Part shown: in pieces, positions 15,224 through 21,761 of the stretch
Numbering within the stretch: the stretch's first letter is position 1
Layout: every line of letters begins with the position of its first letter
Source of the DNA: Candidatus Micrarchaeota archaeon CG10_big_fil_rev_8_21_14_0_10_45_29
GTDB taxonomy: Archaea > Micrarchaeota > Micrarchaeia > Anstonellales > Anstonellaceae
Direction: 5' to 3'
Length of the DNA: 32,181 nucleotides
Assembly (NCBI GenBank): GCA_002778455.1
Contig: PFCD01000004.1
Span: forward strand, 3,543-35,723
Position numbers and translations under genes: made by a program
The notes under the pieces: model-generated
What the model was told of the DNA's origin: nothing
Databases searched by the model: none
Seen by the model: only the letters and a program-made list of their open reading frames with translations

Positions 15224-16357
15224 TTATTTTCCTTCCTCAAGAAGCGCCCTTGCCTCAATTCCAACCTCCTGGGCTATTTGCGCGGGGGCGCACACAAGAA
15301 GAGTGGCTCTTTTATTGGCTGTTGCCTCCAAAGAGGATGCAAGTGGGGAGCGCTCTCCCAAAGTTTTTGCGCCATCATCCCCTATTACTTTTATTTTTGC
15401 CTCAGAGGAGAATTTGGGAGGCATGTCAATTAGCACACTGCCGTATTTTTCCTGCAGAATAGAGGAGAATTTCTCGCTCTCTGCCATATCCTTTGCGCCG
15501 GCAGTAAGCAAATCCCAGTTTATCTCAAGCGCGCGCTTGAAAAGCCGGCGGGAGAGAAGGGAATCAACCCATTGTTTCGTATCCGGGTATTCCTGCATTT
15601 TAAGAAGAAGCTGCATATCCGAATATGCTGGAAGCTCCTCTTCTATTAATTCCTTGGATTGCATATATTGCATAAGAGATTTTTGCAGCATAAGGCGCGC
15701 TATGCGCACCGCATGATGGAAATAAACCGTGTGAAACATCATAAAGCGCCCAATCATTAAGCTCTCCGCAGCCTCAAGCCCGCGGTATTGCAAAGAGAGG
15801 GTGTTTTGCCAGCAAAGGGTTGCTATTATGCGCGAGTAATCAATAAGCCCGTACGCCACCCCGGTGTAATGCGCGTCCCGCAAAAGGTAATCCATCCTGT
15901 CTGCTCCTATGTCAGAGGTTATTATTTGCCCGAAACCTTCCCCAAACGCAAGGGATGCCACTTTTTTTGCATCATAATTCTCATTTATTATGTCGGCAAG
16001 AGGGGAGGCGAGAATAAGCTTTTTTCCTATTTGCTCGTGTGTCCCGAATTTTTTCTCAAATATTTGCTCCCCGTCATGCGAGAAAGGGGTATGCCCCACA
16101 TCATGCAATAATGCCGAGAGGCGAACCATGTTTTTCTCATCCTCATCCAATGCAAGCTTTTGAGCCATTTCCCCTGCCAGATGCATGGTGCCTAAAGAGT
16201 GCTCAAAACGGGTGTGCATTGCGCCCGGATATACAAGATAGCTCATTGCAAGCTGGCGCACACCGCGCAGCCTCTGAAAATTTTCTGTATCCACAAGGCG
16301 CGCCTCTAAAGAGGAGAGGGTTATTTGCCCGTGCACAGGGTCTCGTATGTTGCGCAT
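15224..16357 (-). CDS. HD-domain phosphohydrolase (dNTPase / SAMHD1-like)
   Basis: A 377-residue metal-dependent phosphohydrolase. The HD site is assembled from HTRFEHS (48-54, first His53), SALLHDVGHTPFSH (81-94, His85-Asp86) and the distant Asp in SDIGADRMDYLLRDAHYTG near residue 155. The opening RDPVHGQITL and 'RLRGVRQLAMSYLVYPGAMHTRFEHS' are the pattern of the dGTPase/SAMHD1-like COG1078 group, which hydrolyses dNTPs or other nucleotides; the substrate here is not shown. The C-terminal third is a variable helical/beta domain. TTTATATATTTTTTATAA precedes the ATG by about 26 nt, implying a leaderless mRNA. Family is firm. Confidence 0.9.
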   Translation of the reverse strand: MRNIRDPVHGQITLSSLEARLVDTENFQRLRGVRQLAMSYLVYPGAMHTRFEHSLGTMHLAGEMAQKLALDEDEKNMVRLSALLHDVGHTPFSHDGEQIFEKKFGTHEQIGKKLILASPLADIINENYDAKKVASLAFGEGFGQIITSDIGADRMDYLLRDAHYTGVAYGLIDYSRIIATLCWQNTLSLQYRGLEAAESLMIGRFMMFHTVYFHHAVRIARLMLQKSLMQYMQSKELIEEELPAYSDMQLLLKMQEYPDTKQWVDSLLSRRLFKRALEINWDLLTAGAKDMAESEKFSSILQEKYGSVLIDMPPKFSSEAKIKVIGDDGAKTLGERSPLASSLEATANKRATLLVCAPAQIAQEVGIEARALLEEGK

Positions 16358-16506
16358 AAATAGAATATGTTATAAAAAATATATAAAGCAGGCACACCTA
16401 AAAACAACCTTAAAATAAAAAAGAGGGCTTTTTCTAAAAACAAAAATGGCATGGCAGGCAAAATCCCGCAGGCGTGCAAAAGATTTGGTTTTGGAAAAAA
16501 TTTGCC

Positions 16507-17322
16507 TTATGCCCTTGCAAATGTGCCTCTTCTTTTCTCTATTGCCTCCCCCTCATCAGCCATTACCATAAGAATTACCATCGCCGCCTCGCGGGTGATA
16601 TTAAGCTTTGGCCCTATCTCATCAGGGGAGCCAAAGCCCTCCTCAAGAAGGGAAAACACCGCCTTTTCATATTCACGCATAAAGGATTTTCGCAAAACAT
16701 AATAATTTTTATCAAAGCCGCGCACGCCCTTAACATCATCCCCTTTTAGCTTTTCTTTTATTATAGGCATCATCTGCTTTGCCTCCCCCTCATTTGAGAG
16801 AACCATATAGCCGAGCGCCGCCAGATGTTCAAATGTGTTTATTGCCAATGCAGGGCCTGCCAATTTTGAGGGGTGTGAAAATTTGGGAACCTGCTTTTTT
16901 TCCCCCAGCCCCCTGCTTGGAAAATATATTTTATTTGGGATGCTATATACTCCCTGCGGATAGCGGCTGTTTTTGAAAATGCCTATTGCTTTTTGCAAAA
17001 GAAGGGTTTTTAGTATCTGCTTCTCGGCATCATTTAAGGAATTTAACACATTCTCCTGCGTGCGCTTGGCAAATGGAATTCGCGCAAGCTTTGAGATTAT
17101 GGCAAGCTCCTCTTTTCCAAGCTCGGATGCGTATGAGCCGCTGTATTCTCCCCCCTGCATGCTGCCGTTTTGGGAAAAAATATTTTTTGCATCCTCTGCA
17201 GGCATAAGAAGGAAAACTTTTTCCCCAAGGCGCGCAGCCTCCAGCTCATCAAGATTTTCAAATATGCCTTTTGGAAGGCACACCCACGTGCCGGAGAGGT
17301 CGGATTTTATTTTTAGCTTCAT
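16507..17322 (-). CDS. Probable winged-helix DNA-binding protein
   Basis: A 271-residue protein I cannot name. The N-terminus MKLKIKSDLSGTWVCLPKGIFENLDEL resembles a short beta-barrel of the AbrB/SpoVT type ('VCLPKGI..L') followed by KVFLLMP. The middle is helical (ILKTLLLQKAIGIFKNSRYPQG). The C-terminal 75 residues form a winged helix (EYEKAVFSLLEEGFGSPDEIGPKLNITREAAMVILMVMADEGEAIE). Start placed at the ATG with GGTG 9 nt upstream; further frame extends through the repeat array and is disregarded. Possibly a regulator, by fold only. Confidence 0.6.
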   Translation of the reverse strand: MKLKIKSDLSGTWVCLPKGIFENLDELEAARLGEKVFLLMPAEDAKNIFSQNGSMQGGEYSGSYASELGKEELAIISKLARIPFAKRTQENVLNSLNDAEKQILKTLLLQKAIGIFKNSRYPQGVYSIPNKIYFPSRGLGEKKQVPKFSHPSKLAGPALAINTFEHLAALGYMVLSNEGEAKQMMPIIKEKLKGDDVKGVRGFDKNYYVLRKSFMREYEKAVFSLLEEGFGSPDEIGPKLNITREAAMVILMVMADEGEAIEKRRGTFARA

Positions 17323-17357
17323 AAATATTTGCACCGCATACAAAACTTCATATTTCA

Positions 17358-17529
17358 CAAGCCCGCTTTTGCAATCCTTTTTCATTCCCGCATTTTCATT
17401 CCCCTGCTTGCCAAGCCCGCTTTTTTAGCAAGCCCGCTTTTGCAATCCTTTTTCATTCCCGCATTTTCAAGCCCGCGCTTTTTGCTTTATTTTCATCTTC
17501 TTAATTTTCATTTTTCAAGCCCGCTTTTT
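17358..17529. repeat. Irregular intergenic direct-repeat array (CAAGCCCGC family)
   Basis: A 41-bp sequence beginning CAAGCCCGCTTTTGCAATCC occurs perfectly at 17358-17398 and 17429-17469. Shorter copies of CAAGCCCGC(TTTT) appear at 17412, 17468 and 17516. Repeats are irregularly spaced and there are no uniform spacers, so this is not a CRISPR. It lies in the spacer between a winged-helix gene and the AMMECR1 gene; it probably arose by tandem duplication. Confidence 0.75.
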
Positions 17530-18138
17530 TTATGCAAAAAGCCTTTTTTGCTTTATTTCCCCCTCGGGAGAGCTTTCTGCGAATATTTGCGCCTCAAATA
17601 AATATATTTTTGCAGAAGGGGAGGTCCACATGTCACGGGGCAAACCGGCTTTTTCGCACACGCATTGCAAAAATTCTTTTTTTGAGAAATTCCACTCTGT
17701 TGCCACCTGAGGCAGCAAAAGCCCGCGCGCCCTGCCGTATTCGATTATCAGCCCGTCTCGCCCTATTTTTATTGCAGATTCCCTCTCTTTTGCGTTTTTT
17801 GCATTTAGCGGCTTTGGAATGGAGAGGATGCTTGCCTCCACTATTATTTTTGAAAATTCCTCTTTTTGCAAAGGGGAAAAGCGCGGGTCGCCAAATGCTG
17901 CGTGAATTGCCCCTTCTTGCGCAAGAATTCCGATAGATTTGGGCGCCTCTATAAAGCCTATGCAGCCGCGAAGCTCGTGCGAGGGAAAAGTTGATAAAGT
18001 TATGAAAATTCCCCTTTTTTCCTCAAACACCCCTCCCATAGGCGCGGGGGGCAGTGCGCTTGAATTAAGTTTTGCCTTTATTGCCAAGCGCGCCGCCTTT
18101 ACAAGGGTTTTTCCCTCCTCGGGAGAAAGGGATGCCAT
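17530..18138 (-). CDS. AMMECR1-domain protein
   Basis: A 202-residue protein covering the AMMECR1 domain. Diagnostic pieces are LRGCIGF (the hallmark hexapeptide near residue 60), GDPRFSPL, and GLPRDMWTSP near residue 180, together with SILSIPKP. The family is conserved in archaea and eukaryotes; biochemical activity is unknown, and in other archaea the domain is often associated with MEMO and radical-SAM proteins. The start was set at the ATG of MASLSPEEG because a TTATAAGG box centred near 18164 lies 26 nt away; an ATG two codons earlier (18144) is also possible. It diverges from the next gene over one TATA box. Confidence 0.85.
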   Translation of the reverse strand: MASLSPEEGKTLVKAARLAIKAKLNSSALPPAPMGGVFEEKRGIFITLSTFPSHELRGCIGFIEAPKSIGILAQEGAIHAAFGDPRFSPLQKEEFSKIIVEASILSIPKPLNAKNAKERESAIKIGRDGLIIEYGRARGLLLPQVATEWNFSKKEFLQCVCEKAGLPRDMWTSPSAKIYLFEAQIFAESSPEGEIKQKRLFA

Positions 18139-18159
18139 GCACATATATGCAAATTAAAC

Positions 18160-18168
18160 CTTATAACA
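18160..18168. promoter_or_regulatory. Shared TATA-like element between divergent genes
   Basis: CTTATAACA centred near 18164 is 26 nt from the ATG of the rightward gene (18190) and 26 nt from the ATG of the leftward gene (18138). One near-palindromic box could therefore drive two leaderless transcripts. Spacing is directly seen; function is inferred from archaeal TATA-to-start distances. Confidence 0.45.
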
Positions 18169-18189
18169 TTGGCGCAACAAATACAAACC

Positions 18190-18660
18190 ATGGAATTTGA
18201 GGATCACATAATAAAGGTTAAAGGGGCGCAAAAAAACATCCTTGAAGAACTTGAGGCGCAATACACGAAAATAGGGGAAAAATTCGGCTATGTGCCTGTG
18301 CAGTCCCCTGTTTTTTTAATGCTTAAAAAAAAGGGCTCCCAGGTGGCAATAGAGGCGCAATTTGGCAGGCAGGATGAAATTGAGCGCTCTCTTGCAAGGC
18401 TTGTAAAATCAGAATCTGATTTGTGCGTATTTGTTACCTCGTCAAATGCAAGAAGCATGCGCCTTGAGGAGGTGCGCGCCCTTCTTTTGAGAAAATTTAC
18501 TATAAAAAGCCAAAAATACATATTTATAGACATAGAGAAGGGAAGAAGCATTCGCACAAAGTCTGAGTGGGAAAAATTTTCCAGGGAAGCAAGCCGCCCT
18601 GAATGGGCAAGGGCAGGCCCTATGCCGCCGCCCCCTCTTTTTAGGAAAAAACAGGCTTAA
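18190..18660 (+). CDS. Uncharacterised protein, 156 residues
   Basis: Begins MEFEDHIIKVKGAQKNILEEL. The protein reads as a compact alpha/beta domain (YVPVQSPVFLMLKKKGSQVAIEAQFGRQDEIERSLARLVKS, DLCVFVTSSNARSMRLEE, KYIFIDIEKGR), a pattern reminiscent of small nuclease- or Rossmann-like proteins, but no catalytic motif is certain. The tail is proline-rich (GPMPPPPLF) and basic. The start is the ATG 26 nt from the shared TATA box; a TTG seven codons earlier is an alternative. No signal peptide. Divergent from AMMECR1, so may be co-expressed. Function unknown. Confidence 0.6.
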   Translation: MEFEDHIIKVKGAQKNILEELEAQYTKIGEKFGYVPVQSPVFLMLKKKGSQVAIEAQFGRQDEIERSLARLVKSESDLCVFVTSSNARSMRLEEVRALLLRKFTIKSQKYIFIDIEKGRSIRTKSEWEKFSREASRPEWARAGPMPPPPLFRKKQA

Positions 18661-18694
18661 TGTGTTTATAAAACAATCCATAGAATTACAATAT

Positions 18695-18705
18695 CTATAA
18701 AAACC
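18695..18705 (+). promoter_or_regulatory. TATA-like box upstream of the structured leader
   Basis: CTATAAAAACC predicts a start near 18725, just before the hairpin-rich stretch. In a window where most starts are leaderless this would give an unusually long, structured leader. Confidence 0.4.
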
Positions 18706-18726
18706 TTCAAGTGCCTAATAATTGCA

Positions 18727-18896
18727 GTAAAAATGGCATCCCTTCCTATGGCTAAAGACCATAGTGTCCTGCCGTGGGGAGGGGGTCGGGATTAAACCTA
18801 AAACCAGGGGGAGGGGTGAAAGCCCTTGTACAAAGTGCTTTGCACTTTGGCATCCCAAATCGCCGAGGCGATTTGTAGGACCCTGCGGTTTAGGTA
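18727..18896 (+). ncRNA. Candidate structured RNA or leader, unrecognised family
   Basis: No protein frame of interest occupies this stretch. Directly visible hairpins: ATCCC(18738)/GGGAT(18788) enclosing CTATGG-7-CCATAG (18746-18764); GGGT-GAAA-GCCC with a GNRA tetraloop (18814-18825); CAAAGTGC-TTT-GCACTTTG (18831-18849); CAAATCGCC-GA-GGCGATTTG (18856-18875). Two longer pairings cross each other: GGGTC (18783-18787) with GACCC (18879-18883), and CCTAAAACC (18797-18805) with GGTTTAGG (18887-18894), so a pseudoknot or two alternative folds are possible. It ends 14 nt before the start of the secreted-protein gene. Lacks features of tRNA, RNase P or SRP. Cis-regulatory leader or independent RNA; covariance search would decide. 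Confidence 0.5.
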
Positions 18897-18909
18897 ATGG
18901 GGGATTTTT

Positions 18910-20637
18910 GTGCAAATAAAATTCATATTTTTGATAACTTTGCTTCTTGCCTCTTTTGCGTTTGCGCAAGGAATGGAAGCGTCCGGAGACGTGAGCGTGC
19001 AGTATGTGCAGGGAGGGCTTGAGCTTGAGAGAATATTGCAAATAAAGCCTGCCACAACTGTTTATGCCGCCACAGGAGCCATGGTGCAGGCATATGAGAG
19101 CCATATTACAATTATTGTGAAAAATGTTGCGCAGGATGCAAAGAAAAACCTTATTTTAGAGGAAGATTTGAGCTATTTGCCCCCGAATGCGAGGATAACA
19201 TATGTGATTTCTCCGGACATCTCTGATGGAAGAGGGGCAAAATGGAATATTGACTCGCTTTTATCCGGAAAAAGCTTTGAGATAAAATTCAGCGTTCCTG
19301 CAATAATTCCTGCGCAGAGGGTAAAGCAGCTTCCTGCGCCAAAGGTTTACTTTGAGAGCGGAGGGTATGAGCTTGTTGTGCCTGCAAAAGTTAGCAAAGG
19401 GGATGGAATAGAGCTTGAGGCAAAGTCTGCGGCAGGGATGCCTGTTCCGGGCGCACTTATTTATGTCACTTACCCCGATGGCAGGGAGAGCGCTGTTGCA
19501 ACAGGGGCGGATGGAAAAGTGAAAATTTTGGCAGAGCTTGAGGGAGAATACTTATTTCAGATGCAAAGCGGCGGGCAGGGCGCAAAAACGATTGCAAGCA
19601 TTATAGAGGAGAGCGTGCCTGTGCAGCCGGATATAAAAGAGGAGGCGCAGGAAGAGGCGGGCTTTGACTTTTTGGGGGCAATAATTTCCGCATTTGCATT
19701 CGCGATAGGCGCGATTGTGATAATTGCAATATTATATTCAATATACAAATACCTCACCGCCCCTGTTGAGGATGAGGAGGGCTCGCCCTTGCCGCCTGCC
19801 CCTGCAACAAAGATGCCTACGCACGAGGTTGATGGAGAGCGGATGCAGATGGCGCAAGAGGATGCCAAAATGCTTGGCAGGCAGGCAGATTATGAGTATG
19901 CGCAAAAAAAGGAGAGATACCCCAAGCCCCCTCAAGAGCCGAGCGAGAGTGAAATTGAGGAGGGCACGCGCGAGCTTTTGCTAAAGAGAAGGGGAAATAA
20001 AATTTACCCGGAAGAGGCGCAGGGAGAGCAGACAATTATATATGAGCCCCCGCACTCGGCTTTTGAGCAAAGCACTGTTGATAAAGAGGAAGAATATTCT
20101 TCGCAAGAGGAAAGTGTGGCGCAAATGCAGGATGGAAGGCAGGAGATGCGAATAGATGATTCGCAGGAAGAGCCACAGATGCATATAGATGACGAGGCGC
20201 GGGCAGAAGCGGCTGAAGAGGAGATGGATGAGGCGCCCGCACCCAAAATGCAGGAGGATATGGAATCTGCCACCCAGGATGATTACTCTGCGCAGGATGA
20301 TGATGCCTCTTTTAAGGAAGAGGATATTGATGATGAGGCAATTCAGAAAACAATTGCAGAGCTTGAGCAGCTTCGCGCCCAGCTAAAAACAGGCATGAAA
20401 GAGGAGAAGTTCCCGCAAGAGGAAGTCTCTGAGAGCGATATTGAGCAGCTTGTTGAGGAAACAGAGGATGAGATGCAAATAATTCGCCCCATAGCAAAAA
20501 AAGCGCCTGCAAAAATTGCTAAAAAAGAGAAGGCGTCAAAAATTGTGAAGAAAGCAAAAGCTGCAAAAAAGGCAAAGCATTCCAAAGAAAAGAAAAAGAA
20601 CACAGAGGCAAAGAAAGGCAAACGCAAAAAACGCTAA
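18910..20637 (+). CDS. Exported membrane protein with large charged cytoplasmic tail
   Basis: A 575-residue protein. Residues 1-20 are a signal peptide (MQIKFIFLITLLLASFAFAQ). The ectodomain, about 21-255, contains beta-rich units; one near 170-220 reads PVPGALIYVTYPDGRES...DGKVKILAELEGEYLF, like a CNA-B/carboxypeptidase-regulatory fold. A membrane helix follows near 257-282 (AFAIGAIVIIAILYSIY). The remaining 290 residues are cytoplasmic and very charged: mostly acidic with D/E/Q repeats to about 525, then a lysine/alanine tail (KKAKAAKKAKHSKEKKKN). Start is GTG, 5 nt after GGGGGAT. Preceded by the structured RNA stretch. Function unknown; tail could bind nucleic acid or ribosomes. Confidence 0.75.
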   Translation: MQIKFIFLITLLLASFAFAQGMEASGDVSVQYVQGGLELERILQIKPATTVYAATGAMVQAYESHITIIVKNVAQDAKKNLILEEDLSYLPPNARITYVISPDISDGRGAKWNIDSLLSGKSFEIKFSVPAIIPAQRVKQLPAPKVYFESGGYELVVPAKVSKGDGIELEAKSAAGMPVPGALIYVTYPDGRESAVATGADGKVKILAELEGEYLFQMQSGGQGAKTIASIIEESVPVQPDIKEEAQEEAGFDFLGAIISAFAFAIGAIVIIAILYSIYKYLTAPVEDEEGSPLPPAPATKMPTHEVDGERMQMAQEDAKMLGRQADYEYAQKKERYPKPPQEPSESEIEEGTRELLLKRRGNKIYPEEAQGEQTIIYEPPHSAFEQSTVDKEEEYSSQEESVAQMQDGRQEMRIDDSQEEPQMHIDDEARAEAAEEEMDEAPAPKMQEDMESATQDDYSAQDDDASFKEEDIDDEAIQKTIAELEQLRAQLKTGMKEEKFPQEEVSESDIEQLVEETEDEMQIIRPIAKKAPAKIAKKEKASKIVKKAKAAKKAKHSKEKKKNTEAKKGKRKKR

Positions 20638-20675
20638 AGCTTCTATTTTTTTAATTTAGGCGTATAAGCTAATTT

Positions 20676-21077
20676 ATGGAAGTTGAGAAGGCGCCCGACA
20701 TACAGGGCGAGGTTGAGAAGATAATAACAACATTGAGCAGCGCGCACCTGAATCAGCACCGCATAATTTGCATGCGAAGCCGCGGCGCCAAGGCAAATGC
20801 ATATGCGCGAATTTGGAATTTTCCCAAAATTTGGCAAAAAGCCCTTGATATTTCCACTTTTTACGTAATAGAGGTCTTGCACGAGCATTTTGACTCCTTG
20901 CCCCAGGATGAGAAAGAGCAGGTGCTAATACATGAGTTGCTGCACATTCCAAAAACGTTTTCCGGCGCCCTTTTAAGCCACGGGCACCCTTCCGCGCCTG
21001 TGAATAAAAAAAGGACTAAAGAGCTTTGGAAAGAGTATAGGAAAAAGCTGGAAGAGGCAAAGCAAAAAAGGCTCTAA
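20676..21077 (+). CDS. Predicted zinc metallopeptidase (COG4900-like)
   Basis: A 133-residue protein. VLIHELLHIPKTFSGALLSHGH (near residues 83-104) has the HExxH zinc site, with two further histidines 12 and 14 positions on as possible ligands. The preceding YVIEVLHEHFDSLPQDEKEQ and the LWKEYRKKLEEAKQKR tail match a small archaeal 'putative metallopeptidase' family. No signal peptide, so intracellular. The ATG follows TTTTTTAATTTAGG by about 24 nt, consistent with a leaderless mRNA. Natural substrate unknown. The gene follows the large membrane protein by 38 nt on the same strand. Confidence 0.75.
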   Translation: MEVEKAPDIQGEVEKIITTLSSAHLNQHRIICMRSRGAKANAYARIWNFPKIWQKALDISTFYVIEVLHEHFDSLPQDEKEQVLIHELLHIPKTFSGALLSHGHPSAPVNKKRTKELWKEYRKKLEEAKQKRL

Positions 21078-21100
21078 TTTTTTACTTAAAAAAGCTTATT

Positions 21101-21709
21101 TTAATCAAATGCGAATTTGCTTAATTTTATCCAGTTGGGCTCATTATTTTGCACATATGCAAGCACAATTTCCATTCTTAGCTGGCGTGCGGCAGTTATT
21201 TGCACCTCAATGGATTTGAGAGATGCTTGCCAATTTTTTGGAAGAAGGAAAATTAGGGTTTGCGCCCTTTCCTGCTCCCGCCCTACTCCTCGCGCATGCA
21301 CCCGCCAGTATTGGGGGGGTGAGGGGGAGAGGCGCACTACCCTTCCCCTCTCTCGCAAATGCTTGAAAAGGGCATATTGCTCTTGCAAAGAAGGCAATTT
21401 GGCAATAACTTCCCCGTTTGCGCCTTTTCTGGCATTTTTTGCGGGCTTGTTTTTTTTATTTTTGGCGGGAGCAGGGCTTTTTTTGTTTTTTTCAGACAAG
21501 TGTTTTTCCCCTTCAATAAGAATTTTTTTAACATCCATTTTATTTTTTCCCTGCATTATCGGCAAAAGTGAAGTTTGGCTGACATATGCAGCTTCTAAAG
21601 GGTGCAAAATTACATCTTTGCCCTCGCGCCTTCCAAGCCCGCACTGCAAAAGCCGCAATGCCTCGCTCTCATTTGAGGAGAGAAATTTGTGTCCCTTATA
21701 TTCTGCCAT
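21101..21709 (-). CDS. tRNA-splicing endonuclease-like subunit without catalytic residues
   Basis: A 202-residue protein with the two-part layout of archaeal EndA. The N-terminal part reads EALRLLQCGLGRREGKDVILHPLEAAYVSQ, like EndA's 'lyerGyGr...LsplEAlYL'. A lysine-rich linker (about 75-100) follows. The C-terminal part is YALFKHLRERGRVVRLSP...YWRVHARG, TLIFLLP, ITAARQLRMEIVLAYV. In active subunits these positions hold Tyr (FRVY), His (HSEYLV) and Lys (RK); here they appear to be His138, Arg148 and Met179. It is therefore probably a structural subunit of an alpha-beta or related enzyme, as in Nanoarchaeum. Divergent from cysS over a shared TATA box. Confidence 0.6.
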   Translation of the reverse strand: MAEYKGHKFLSSNESEALRLLQCGLGRREGKDVILHPLEAAYVSQTSLLPIMQGKNKMDVKKILIEGEKHLSEKNKKSPAPAKNKKNKPAKNARKGANGEVIAKLPSLQEQYALFKHLRERGRVVRLSPSPPQYWRVHARGVGREQERAQTLIFLLPKNWQASLKSIEVQITAARQLRMEIVLAYVQNNEPNWIKLSKFAFD

Positions 21710-21730
21710 GCAATAGTTTGCATAACAACT

Positions 21731-21739
21731 TGTTAAAAG
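21731..21739. promoter_or_regulatory. Shared TATA-like element between cysS and the endonuclease-like gene
   Basis: TGTTAAAAG centred near 21735 is 26-27 nt from both divergent ATGs (21709 minus, 21762 plus). Same geometry as at 18160-18168, so a two-way promoter with leaderless transcripts on both sides is plausible. Confidence 0.45.
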
Positions 21740-21761
21740 AATTTCTGTATCAAATATAGCT

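Noticed and set aside
17358-17529. CRISPR array
   Set aside because: Repeats are unequal in length and spacing, and there are no unique spacers of constant size; no cas genes nearby.
18727-18896. RNase P RNA or an intron-bearing tRNA
   Set aside because: No GAGGAAAGTCC-type core for RNase P, and no T-arm or acceptor pairing for a tRNA.
18715-19104. Minus-strand open frame across the hairpin-rich stretch
   Set aside because: Runs through the folded stretch and into the next gene's signal peptide; composition unlike a protein and no start signals.
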